A DNA stretch of 32,823 bases from Dehalococcoidia bacterium (GTDB lineage: Bacteria > Chloroflexota > Dehalococcoidia > Lucifugimonadales > Australimonadaceae): the NCBI GenBank assembly GCA_021296055.1, contig JAGWBE010000031.1, forward strand, positions 22,950 through 55,772, in the 5' to 3' direction. The notes under the pieces are model-generated. The model worked only from the letters and a program-made list of their open reading frames with translations, did no database searches and was not told where the DNA came from. Each line of letters opens with the position of its first letter. Within the stretch, counting starts at the first letter, position 1. Shown here piece by piece: positions 15,909 through 22,906 of the stretch. Made by a program: the position numbers and the translations under genes.

Positions 15909-16358
15909 CTACTCCGCTCCAAATTCGGCGGCGATGCGGCGGGTGAACTCCTGCCGCGTCTCCTCCGCCTTGCGCTTGACGGCGGAGTTGCCCAGCGTGG
16001 CCATCCGCCCCATCAGCGCGAAGTCGAGGCCGTACTTGACCAGCGTTCCGCCGCCGGACGCCTCCTCCAACTCCAGGGAGAGGCGGTTGAGTTTGAGGCG
16101 GTTGCCCATGCGGTCTTGGCCGCCTCCCGACACTACTACCCGCTCCATCTCGACCGTCTCCTCGACAGCGAGGTCGAGGTCGAAGGCGACCTTGAACGGG
16201 CCGACGCGCTGGACGACGCTAGCGCGGTAGGCGTCCGGCCCGGTGGACGTGATGGACTCGCAGCCCGGCAGGCAGCGTGCGACGCGCGGCAGGTCCCAGA
16301 AGAGGCGCCACACCTCGCTCGGCGGCGCGCCAACGCTGAATTGGTCGCTCAGTTCCAT
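15909..16358 (-). CDS. coxG: CoxG-like SRPBCC-domain protein
   Basis: A 149-aa protein with the START/SRPBCC fold of the CoxG (CO dehydrogenase subunit G) family. It begins with ELSDQFSVGAPPSEVWRLFWDLPRVARCLPGCESI, contains the VGPFKVAFDLDLAVEE strand, and ends with a helical EETRQEFTRRIAAEF. CoxG proteins bind hydrophobic ligands; they are encoded near CO dehydrogenase-family genes, where roles in membrane anchoring or quinone delivery have been suggested. Here it sits between the LLM oxidoreductase (3 nt gap) and UbiD (5 nt gap), divergent from hydroxylase operon 2. No extended C-terminal membrane anchor is seen. Function in this pathway is inferred from context. Confidence 0.87.
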   Translation of the reverse strand: MELSDQFSVGAPPSEVWRLFWDLPRVARCLPGCESITSTGPDAYRASVVQRVGPFKVAFDLDLAVEETVEMERVVVSGGGQDRMGNRLKLNRLSLELEEASGGGTLVKYGLDFALMGRMATLGNSAVKRKAEETRQEFTRRIAAEFGAE

Positions 16359-16361
16359 CGC

Positions 16362-17369
16362 CTAGCCGCTCCCCTGTCCCGGCGCGTTGATCACGCCCTC
16401 GGCGAACCGCGTCAGGTAGTCCTTGCGCGCCTCGAGGCCCTTGGGCAGGTTGTAGAAGGTCACGTTCACGAAGTCTACGCCGTGCTCGGCCAACGCGCCG
16501 AATCCTTCCAAGCAGTCCTGCGCGTTGCCGGTCACGGCCCAATCCTCGACCCTGGACTCCTCGCCGATGTTGATGCGCACCATCGTGTCTTCTTGCATGT
16601 CCCACGTGCGGTACATGCGGTAGGAGGACTCGGCGGCCTCGGCGGCCTGTTCGACGGCGCTGCGCTTGTCGTCGGCGAACGCCACGCCGCGCGAGATGGT
16701 GAGGCGGCCGGGGCTGAGGGCGCGGGCGGCGCGTTCGTCGCGGTAGGCCGCCGCGAGCGCGGGCACGTCCGCGAATCCTATCTGGGGCGCTAGGTAGCAT
16801 GCGTCGGCGATGCGCGCCGCCCGCCGAACGGCGCCGTCGCTCTGGCACGCGATCCAGATGGGCGGATGCGGCTTCTGCACGGGCGTGAAGCCCATGCGCG
16901 CGCCATCCAGCCGCCAGTGCTCGCCGGCGTGATTAACCGCCTCCCCTTGCCAAAGCTGCTTCATCGCCTCAATCGACTCGGTGAGGCGCGAGGCGCGCTC
17001 CTTGCGCGTCGCGCCTACTACGGCTAGCTCCGCCTCGCGGTAGCCGATGCCTACACCGAAGATGACGCGCCCCTTGGAGAGCTGATCGAGCGTCGCCACC
17101 TCCTCGGCGGCTAGCACCGGGTTGTAGAGAGGCAGCAGCACGATGCCCGTGAGCAGGTTCATCTCGCCCGTCTCGGGGACGAGGCGCGCGAGCGTCTGAA
17201 AGGGCTGCGGCCACACCGTGGGGTGCGAAATCCAATGTTGGGGCATCGTTACGGTGGAGAATCCCGCGTCGCGCGCAACGTGGCATATCTCCACCAGGTC
17301 GTCGAACTGCTCGTGGAGAGGCCGCGCGCGGTCGGTGAGGAAGGAGCGGAGGTAGAGGCCGTACTGCAT
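16362..17369 (-). CDS. LLM-class flavin-dependent oxidoreductase (luciferase-like TIM barrel)
   Basis: A 335-aa bacterial-luciferase-like protein that uses FMN or F420. Recognisable elements are the N-terminal strand MQYGLYLRSF, TVTMPQHWISHP, LLTGIVLLPLYNPVLAAEEVATLDQLSKGRVIFGVGIGY (the classic LLM barrel region), PPIWIACQS, and a C-terminal helical part. Members oxidise or monooxygenate a wide range of small molecules, including ring compounds and sulfonates. Whether it uses FMNH2 plus oxygen or F420 cannot be decided by eye. It is the first gene of the minus operon with CoxG-like and UbiD genes, divergent from hydroxylase operon 2 with 126 nt between. Such enzymes are strongly expanded in SAR202-type Chloroflexota, which fits the suggested host. 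Confidence 0.9.
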   Translation of the reverse strand: MQYGLYLRSFLTDRARPLHEQFDDLVEICHVARDAGFSTVTMPQHWISHPTVWPQPFQTLARLVPETGEMNLLTGIVLLPLYNPVLAAEEVATLDQLSKGRVIFGVGIGYREAELAVVGATRKERASRLTESIEAMKQLWQGEAVNHAGEHWRLDGARMGFTPVQKPHPPIWIACQSDGAVRRAARIADACYLAPQIGFADVPALAAAYRDERAARALSPGRLTISRGVAFADDKRSAVEQAAEAAESSYRMYRTWDMQEDTMVRINIGEESRVEDWAVTGNAQDCLEGFGALAEHGVDFVNVTFYNLPKGLEARKDYLTRFAEGVINAPGQGSG

Positions 17370-17432
17370 GGGATGAGAGCGCCTGCGCTAGGTGAGGATT
17401 GGCGGTCAGGCTATCACGAACGGGCGCCCGCC

Positions 17433-17461
17433 TTGTGGCGGCGGGGCGCGCCGCCTAGCAT
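17433..17461 (+). promoter_or_regulatory. Candidate promoter of hydroxylase operon 2-3
   Basis: TTGTGG (17433-17438) and TAGCAT (17456-17461) are 17 nt apart, with a leader of about 28 nt that carries GGGAG before the ATG at 17496. It lies in the divergent gap shared with the LLM operon; no convincing pair for the minus strand was found there. Confidence 0.4.
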
Positions 17462-17495
17462 AGCGCCCGCCAACGATTCGGGAGCGCAAACGCCG

Positions 17496-18353
17496 ATGAG
17501 ACCATTCACACTTCATGAGCCAACCTCCGCGGCGGAGGCGTCCGCCCTGCTGCTGGAGCGCGGTGAGGCGGCGCGCCTCTACGCGGGCGGCACCGAGCTA
17601 CTGCTGGCGATGAAGGGCGGCTTCCTGCCGTGCGACCACATGGTGAACGTGAAGACCATCCCCGGCATGGACGCTATCGCGCTCGACGGCGGCGCCCTGG
17701 TGATCGGCGCGGCGGCGACGCACGCGGCCATCGTGCGCGCGCCTATCGTGCGCGAGCGCTTCTCGCTCGTCGCGCAGGTGGAGCGGCGCGTCGCCAACGT
17801 GCGCGTCCGCAACGTCGGCACGCTTGCCGGGAACCTGTGCTTCGCGGAGCCGCACTCCGACCCCGCCGCGCTGCTCCTACTCTACGACGCGGAGGCGGCG
17901 GTCGAGGGCGCGTCCGGCGAGCGACGCATCCCCATCGCCGACCTACAGACCGGGCCGTATGAGACGGCGCTCGAACCCGGCGAGGTGATGACCGCGATTC
18001 GCGTGCGCCCGCTGCCCAACGACGCGCGGGCGGCCTATCTGAAGTTCGGCATCCACCACCGCCCAACCATCGGCGTCGGGGCGATGCTGCGCGTCGTAGA
18101 CGGCGTGGTCGCGGAGGCGCGTCTCTCGCTGGGCAGCGTCCCTCCGATGGCGCGGCGCCTCCTCGAGGCCGAGGCGCTGCTCGTGGGCGAGCGCGCCGAG
18201 CGCCTAAACGCGGAGTCGTCCGCCGTCGCAGCGGCAGGGGACGCGGCGGCGGCGCAGGCGGACGCGGTGGACGACCTCCACGGCAGCGCGGAGTACAAAC
18301 GCCACCTGGTGGGCGTGTTCGTGCGCCGTGCTATCGCGCAGGCGGCGGCATGA
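17496..18353 (+). CDS. Molybdenum hydroxylase 2, FAD-binding medium subunit (CoxM-type)
   Basis: A 285-aa FAD subunit. Motifs: YAGGTELL (residues 28-35), NVRVRNVGTLAGNLCFAEPHSDPAALLLLYDAE for FAD binding, and the C-terminal GSAEYKRHLVGVFVRRAI. I chose ATG 17496 because MRPFTLHEPTS is the usual family start and GGGAG precedes it; the frame is open further upstream. Its stop overlaps the ATG of the 2Fe-2S gene (ATGA). This is the first gene of a plus-strand run that continues to 25678 with no gap larger than 15 nt. It shares only moderate similarity with the medium subunits at 9205 and 22043, so the three sets are old paralogues rather than recent copies. Confidence 0.92.
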   Translation: MRPFTLHEPTSAAEASALLLERGEAARLYAGGTELLLAMKGGFLPCDHMVNVKTIPGMDAIALDGGALVIGAAATHAAIVRAPIVRERFSLVAQVERRVANVRVRNVGTLAGNLCFAEPHSDPAALLLLYDAEAAVEGASGERRIPIADLQTGPYETALEPGEVMTAIRVRPLPNDARAAYLKFGIHHRPTIGVGAMLRVVDGVVAEARLSLGSVPPMARRLLEAEALLVGERAERLNAESSAVAAAGDAAAAQADAVDDLHGSAEYKRHLVGVFVRRAIAQAAA

Positions 18354-18812
18354 GCAGCGCAACGCCGCAGATTCGCGTTGCCTGCGAGGTCAACGGGCGT
18401 CCCGTCGAGGCGGACGTTGAGCCGCGCGCGTTCCTCATGGACCTACTGCGAGGCGAGTTCGGGCTGACGAGCGTCAAGCGCTCGTGCGACATGCAGGTGT
18501 GCGGCGCGTGCGCCGTGCTGCTGGACGGCCAGCCGGTGAGTTCCTGCACTCTCCCCGCGTTCGAGGCGCGCGGGCGCAGCGTGTTGACGGCGGAGGGCCT
18601 GGCGGGAGAGCCGCAGGGCGAGGCGCTCGCCCGCGCCTTCGCGCAGCACGCCGCCTTCCAGTGCGGTTTCTGCACGCCGGGCCTGTTGCTCACCGCCAAG
18701 GCGTTGCTCGACGCCGCGCCCGCGCCCTCCGCCGAGGAGCCTGTGCCGCTGCACTGGCTACAAGAAGATCGTCGAGGCCGTCTTAGCGGCGGCGGAAAGC
18801 AGCGCGGTATGA
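18350..18812 (+). pseudogene. Molybdenum hydroxylase 2, 2Fe-2S small subunit (CoxS-type), disrupted by a deletion near 18740
   Basis: The first 130 codons encode a normal CoxS N-terminus: C46, C51, C54 and C66 for the first [2Fe-2S] cluster, and C105/C108 (CGFCTPG) for half of the second. After APSAEE the expected segment is missing; the intact paralogue at 25190 has IVEHMSGN there. Similarity then resumes in another frame as LCRCTGYKKIVEAVLAAAESSAV, with a TGA at 18810-18812 overlapping the large-subunit ATG. Eight codons are expected and one base remains, so about 23 nt are lost. As read, translation instead continues in frame into the large subunit, producing an apparent fusion without the CRC cluster ligands. 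Such a product should not transfer electrons. Real lesion or assembly fault. Confidence 0.85.
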
Positions 18813-21049
18813 GCGCGCGAGAATTCAGCGTCGTAGGCCAAGCGGTCCCGCGCGTGGACGCGGAGGAGAAGACGTCCGGCCGCGCCAAGTACACGACCGA
18901 CCTGGCGTTGCCAGGGACGGCCTACGCCAAACTGGCGCTCAGCCCCCTGCCCCACGCGCGCATCGTGAGCATCGACGCCTCGCGCGCCCGCGCGTTCCCC
19001 GGCGTCTACGCCGTCCTCACCGCCGCCGAGCTGACGGGGATGGAGACGCACTACGGCTCCGACCGCAAAGATCGCCCCATCGTGGCGATGAACAAGGTGC
19101 GCTTCGAGGGCGAACCCATCGCGGCGGTGGCCGCCGTCGATCCGGCGACGGCTGAGGCGGCGGTCGAGTTAATCGAGGCGGAGTATGAGGCTCTGCCTCC
19201 GGTCATCGGCCTGGAGGCGGCTCTCGCCGCGAACGGCGAGCCGGTGCAAGAGAGCAACGTCTGCCACCGCTACGAGGTGGCGTGGGGCGACGCGGCGGGC
19301 GCCATGGCCGAGTGCGACCACGTGTTCGAGGACACCTTCACCTTCCCGATGGTCTACCACTACGCGATGGAGCCGCACGCGGTCATCGCCGACTACCAAC
19401 CCGACCGCCTCAGCGTCTGGTCGTCGGCGCAGCACCCCTTCCTGGTGCGCGCAGAGCTGGCGCGCGTCTTCCGCAAGCGCCTCGACCAGGTGCGCGTGGT
19501 GGTTCCCTACGTAGGCGGCGGCTACGGCAGCAAGTCGTACACCAAAATCGAGCCGCTCGCCGCCGCCCTCAGCCGTCTGGCCGGGCGCCCCGTCCGCCTC
19601 GCGCTCTCGGTGGAGGAGGCGATGAAGACCGTGCGCCGCCACGCGACGCGCGCCACCATCCGCACCAGCGTGCGCGCGGACGGCGTGTTCGTCGCCCGCG
19701 AGTGCCGCGTCGAGCTGGACACCGGCGCCTACACCGACAACGGCGTGCGCGTGACGGAGCGCGCCGCCGACCGCCTCCCCGGCCCTTACCGTTTCGAGCA
19801 CTTGCGATCAGAGGCGGTGGGTCTCTTCACCAACACCACGCCCGCCGGGTCGTTCCGCTCCATCGGCGGGCCGCAAGGCGCGTGGGCGTGCGAATCGCAC
19901 ACCGACAACATCGCCCACGCCCTCGGCGTCGACCCCCTCGAGCTGCGCTTGAAGAACCTCGCGCGTCCCGGCGAGGAGTTGCTGCGCGGGCGCCGCCGCC
20001 TCGAGGCCGACCTAGCGGCGCCGCTGGCGGAGGTTGCGCGCGGGTTCGGCTGGCATGGCTACAAGCCCGCGCCGACGGCGCCCCACATCAAGCGGGGCAT
20101 TGGCATGGCTTGCGCCGTCGCCAACGCGGGCGCAAGCCCCATCTCCGGCGCGTTCGTCCGCCTGCACGCGGACGGGAGCGCCACGGCGCACGTAGGCACG
20201 ACGGAGATCGGCCAAGGCTCGCGCTCCGCGCTGGCGCAGATCGCCGCCGAGGAGCTGCGGTTGCCCCTAGGCAGTGTCCGCGTCATCGCCTCCGACACGG
20301 ACGCGGTTCCCTACGACCGATCGACGGGCGCGAGCCGCTCCACCACGCTCGCCGGCCTCGCCGTGCACGACGCGGCGGCGGACGCGAGGGGGCAGGTGGC
20401 GGACGCGGCGGCGCGCTACTTCGAGACATTCGCGGAGCAGGTGACGTTGAGCGAGGGCAGCGCCTCTTTCGAGGGCGAGAGCGTCTCCTACGGCACGCTC
20501 ATCGGGCAGGTGTTCGGCGGCGCAGGCGGCGAGATCGTGGGGCGCAGCGCCATCACGCCCAACCACCCCTCCGGCAAGCTGGCGGAGGATCCGGTCTTCT
20601 GGGAGGTGAGCATGGGATTCGCCGAGGTGGAAGTGGACACCGAGACGGGGCGCGTGCGTGTCCTGCGCTACACCTCCGTCGCCGATCCCGGCAAGGCGAT
20701 TAATCCCGCGCAGGTGGAGGGCCAGGACGAGGGCGCGGCGATGCAAGGCGTCGGCCACACGCTGTTCGAGGAGATGCGCTACGAGGAAGGCCAGCTGATG
20801 AACCCAAACCTGATTGACTACCGTGTTCCCACGTTCGGCGACCTGCCGGACGAATTCCACACGGTGTTGTTGGAGCGCGGCGACGGCCCCGGCCCCTACG
20901 GCGCCAAGGGCGTCGGCGAGGGGGGCATCGTCGCCGTAGCCCCGGCAGTCGCCAACGCGCTCTTCAACGCGACCGGCGCGCGGATACGCGACCTGCCCCT
21001 CACGCCGGAGCGGGTGTGGCGCGCGCTGAGGGAGGCTGCCGATGCGTAG
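18809..21049 (+). CDS. Molybdenum hydroxylase 2, molybdopterin-binding large subunit (CoxL/XdhB-type)
   Basis: A 746-aa catalytic subunit with the natural start ATG 18809 (MSAREFSVVGQAVPRVDAEEK), which is the normal N-terminus of the family. An in-frame connection to the preceding 2Fe-2S gene exists only because of the deletion near 18740. The a/b hammerhead domain spans about residues 15-125. The Mo-cofactor loop is VGGGYGSKSY, and the active-site loop is unusual: SFRSIGGPQ at 348-356, where xanthine dehydrogenases have a Tyr-Arg pair. The catalytic Glu is E704 in KGVGEGG. The stop overlaps the ubiX start by 8 nt. The substrate is unknown; the Phe in the loop and the neighbouring ubiX suggest a substrate different from hydroxylases 1 and 3. 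Confidence 0.9.
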   Translation: MSAREFSVVGQAVPRVDAEEKTSGRAKYTTDLALPGTAYAKLALSPLPHARIVSIDASRARAFPGVYAVLTAAELTGMETHYGSDRKDRPIVAMNKVRFEGEPIAAVAAVDPATAEAAVELIEAEYEALPPVIGLEAALAANGEPVQESNVCHRYEVAWGDAAGAMAECDHVFEDTFTFPMVYHYAMEPHAVIADYQPDRLSVWSSAQHPFLVRAELARVFRKRLDQVRVVVPYVGGGYGSKSYTKIEPLAAALSRLAGRPVRLALSVEEAMKTVRRHATRATIRTSVRADGVFVARECRVELDTGAYTDNGVRVTERAADRLPGPYRFEHLRSEAVGLFTNTTPAGSFRSIGGPQGAWACESHTDNIAHALGVDPLELRLKNLARPGEELLRGRRRLEADLAAPLAEVARGFGWHGYKPAPTAPHIKRGIGMACAVANAGASPISGAFVRLHADGSATAHVGTTEIGQGSRSALAQIAAEELRLPLGSVRVIASDTDAVPYDRSTGASRSTTLAGLAVHDAAADARGQVADAAARYFETFAEQVTLSEGSASFEGESVSYGTLIGQVFGGAGGEIVGRSAITPNHPSGKLAEDPVFWEVSMGFAEVEVDTETGRVRVLRYTSVADPGKAINPAQVEGQDEGAAMQGVGHTLFEEMRYEEGQLMNPNLIDYRVPTFGDLPDEFHTVLLERGDGPGPYGAKGVGEGGIVAVAPAVANALFNATGARIRDLPLTPERVWRALREAADA

Positions 21050-21608
21050 GATCATCGTCGCTATCACCGGCTCATCCGCGCCCATCTACGGCATCGCGGC
21101 GCTGGAGGCGCTGCGCGCCAGCGAGGGCGTGGAGACGCACCTGGTGGTGTCGGAGGGCGCGCGGGCGTCGCTGCGCCACGAGGCGCCGGAGTGGACGCCG
21201 GAGCGATTGGCTGCACTGGCGGACGTCTCCTACGCGCCGAACGACATGGCGGCGGCGATATCCAGCGGCTCTTTCAAGACGGACGGCATGCTGATCGCGC
21301 CCTGCTCGATGAAGACCCTCGCCGCCGTCGCCAACGGCTATTCCGTCGACCTCATCGCCCGCGCCGCCGACGTGTGCCTCAAGGAGCGGCGCCGCCTCGT
21401 GCTGCTGCCGCGCGAGACGCCCCTCAACCGCGCGCACCTGGTCAATATGCTCGCGGTCAACGATATGGGCGGGGTGCTGCTGCCTCCCATGCCCGCCTTC
21501 TATGGGTGCCCCGAAACTATCCGCGACATGGTGGACCACACCATCGGCAAGGCGCTCGACCTGCTCGGCGTGCCCCACGCGCTGTTCCGCCGCTGGGGGG
21601 AGGGCTAG
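21042..21608 (+). CDS. ubiX: Flavin prenyltransferase UbiX
   Basis: A 188-aa flavoprotein that joins dimethylallyl phosphate to reduced FMN, giving prenylated FMN for UbiD-family decarboxylases. The N-terminal GSSAPIYG phosphate/flavin loop, the segment APCSMKTLAAVANGYSVDLI, the RRRLVLLPRETPLN block and LLPPMPAFY are all characteristic and intact. It overlaps the end of the large subunit of hydroxylase 2 by 8 nt and is followed after 5 nt by a split-barrel flavoprotein, so it is translated as part of the hydroxylase operon. Its obvious partner is the UbiD-family enzyme at 14425, about 5 kb away on the other strand. Length is typical. Confidence 0.94.
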   Translation: MRRIIVAITGSSAPIYGIAALEALRASEGVETHLVVSEGARASLRHEAPEWTPERLAALADVSYAPNDMAAAISSGSFKTDGMLIAPCSMKTLAAVANGYSVDLIARAADVCLKERRRLVLLPRETPLNRAHLVNMLAVNDMGGVLLPPMPAFYGCPETIRDMVDHTIGKALDLLGVPHALFRRWGEG

Positions 21609-21613
21609 GCCAC

Positions 21614-22027
21614 GTGTCCCGCTCCATCGGCGACAGATTGCCTGATCCGCTGCTCGCGGCGCTCGCCGCCCCATCCGCCGCGGAGCGCGCCGTCGTCGCG
21701 TTGACCGTTGACGCGGCGGGACGCCCCCACCCGGCGCTACTGACCTACGCCTCCGTGCGCCCACACGAAGACAGTGCGCTGCGGATGGAATTCGCGCCGA
21801 ATAGCGCGTCCGCCGCCAACCTGCGCGCCAACGGCGTGCTGACGTTGGCGTTCGTCGACGAGACGATGGCCTACTACGTCAAGTGCGGCGACGCGGCGCT
21901 CGACGGTGGCGATGAGCGCACGGCGCGCTTCCTGCTGCGCGTGGAGGACGTGCTCGTAGACGCTCCGGCGGCGCACGAGGTTGGCGCTTCCATCCGAACG
22001 GGGATAACCTTTCGCGGCGGCATCTAG
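21614..22027 (+). CDS. Pyridoxamine 5'-phosphate oxidase-like split-barrel flavoprotein
   Basis: A 137-aa protein with the FMN-binding split-barrel pattern: AAERAVVALTVDAAGRPHPALLTYASV, then SASAANLRANGVLTLAFVDETMAYYVKCGDAAL and a final strand. Family members bind FMN or F420 and act as oxidases or flavin reductases, or simply bind heme or flavin. The GTG start at 21614 lies 5 nt after the ubiX stop; the frame is open upstream, but that sequence lies antisense-like inside ubiX. As UbiX needs reduced FMN, a flavin reductase role here is attractive but only inferred. The next gene follows after 15 nt. Confidence 0.7.
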   Translation: MSRSIGDRLPDPLLAALAAPSAAERAVVALTVDAAGRPHPALLTYASVRPHEDSALRMEFAPNSASAANLRANGVLTLAFVDETMAYYVKCGDAALDGGDERTARFLLRVEDVLVDAPAAHEVGASIRTGITFRGGI

Positions 22028-22042
22028 GCTGTCTCCCCGTCT

Positions 22043-22906
22043 ATGCGCAACTTCGAGTACGCCCAACCCGCCACCGCGAGTGAGGCTAGCCGCCTGCTTG
22101 CCGACAGCGACGACACTCTCGCGCTAAGCGGCGGGACGGCGGCGGTCGTACTGCTGCACCTAGGTCTGCTGCGCCCCAGCCTAGTCGTGGACCTGGGCGG
22201 CGCGACGGAGATGCAAGGCATCGAGCGGCCCAACGGCGGCATGCGCGTCGGGGCGCTGACCACCATCCGAACCCTAGAGACCTCCGCCGCCGTCGCCGTC
22301 GCCTACCCGATCCTGGCCGAGGCCGCGTCGCAAGTGGGGAGCGTGCGCGTGCGCAACGCGGCCACCGTCGGCGGCGCCGTCGCCTACGGCGAGCCGCAGA
22401 CGGACGTTCCCGCCGCGCTCATCGCCCTCGGCGCTGAGGTCGAGGCGCAACACGGCGATTCGCGGCGCTCGCTGCCTCTGGCCGACTTCTTCCACGGCCC
22501 CTACGAGACCGACCTGGCGCATGGCGAGATCGTGAGCGCCGTATCGCTCCCCGCGCCGCAAGCGCGCACCGGCGGCTGTCACGCCAAGTTCACCATCGGC
22601 TCGATGGAGCACAAGCCCGTCGCCAACGCCTCCGCCGTCGTAACCCTGGACGCGGACGGCGCTTGCCTGGCGGCGCGCGTCGTCGTTGGGGCCGTCGGCC
22701 CGACGCCGTTGGTAGCGGAGCGGGCGGCTAGCGCGTTGCTAGGCGCGCCCATCGGCGAGGCCAACGCGAGAGAGGCGGCGCGTGTCGCCGCCGAGGACGC
22801 CGAGCCTATCGACGACCTGCGCGGCTCCGCCTGGTACAAGCGGCGCATCGTGCGCGTGCTCGTCGAGCGGGCGGTGCGCCGCGCGGCGGAGCGGGCGGCG
22901 GCATGA
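22043..22906 (+). CDS. Molybdenum hydroxylase 3, FAD-binding medium subunit (CoxM-type)
   Basis: A 287-aa FAD subunit. The glycine-rich motif is SGGTAAVVLLHLG (residues 29-41) in place of the usual AGGTDLL, so the D/E after GGT is replaced. The second motif is VRNAATVGGAVAYGEPQTDVPAAL, and the C-terminus has GSAWYKRRIVRVLVERAV. The order in this third set is M-L-S, unlike M-S-L in the other two. Its stop overlaps the large-subunit ATG (ATGA). The altered GGT motif may affect flavin binding slightly; the rest of the domain is complete. Confidence 0.91.
   Translation: MRNFEYAQPATASEASRLLADSDDTLALSGGTAAVVLLHLGLLRPSLVVDLGGATEMQGIERPNGGMRVGALTTIRTLETSAAVAVAYPILAEAASQVGSVRVRNAATVGGAVAYGEPQTDVPAALIALGAEVEAQHGDSRRSLPLADFFHGPYETDLAHGEIVSAVSLPAPQARTGGCHAKFTIGSMEHKPVANASAVVTLDADGACLAARVVVGAVGPTPLVAERAASALLGAPIGEANAREAARVAAEDAEPIDDLRGSAWYKRRIVRVLVERAVRRAAERAAA

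Noticed and set aside
18350..21049. A single 899-aa protein fusing the 2Fe-2S and molybdenum domains
   Set aside because: The fusion exists only because of the frame change near 18740. The CRC cluster motif and a normal stop are present in the other frame, and the large subunit has its own family-type start at 18809.
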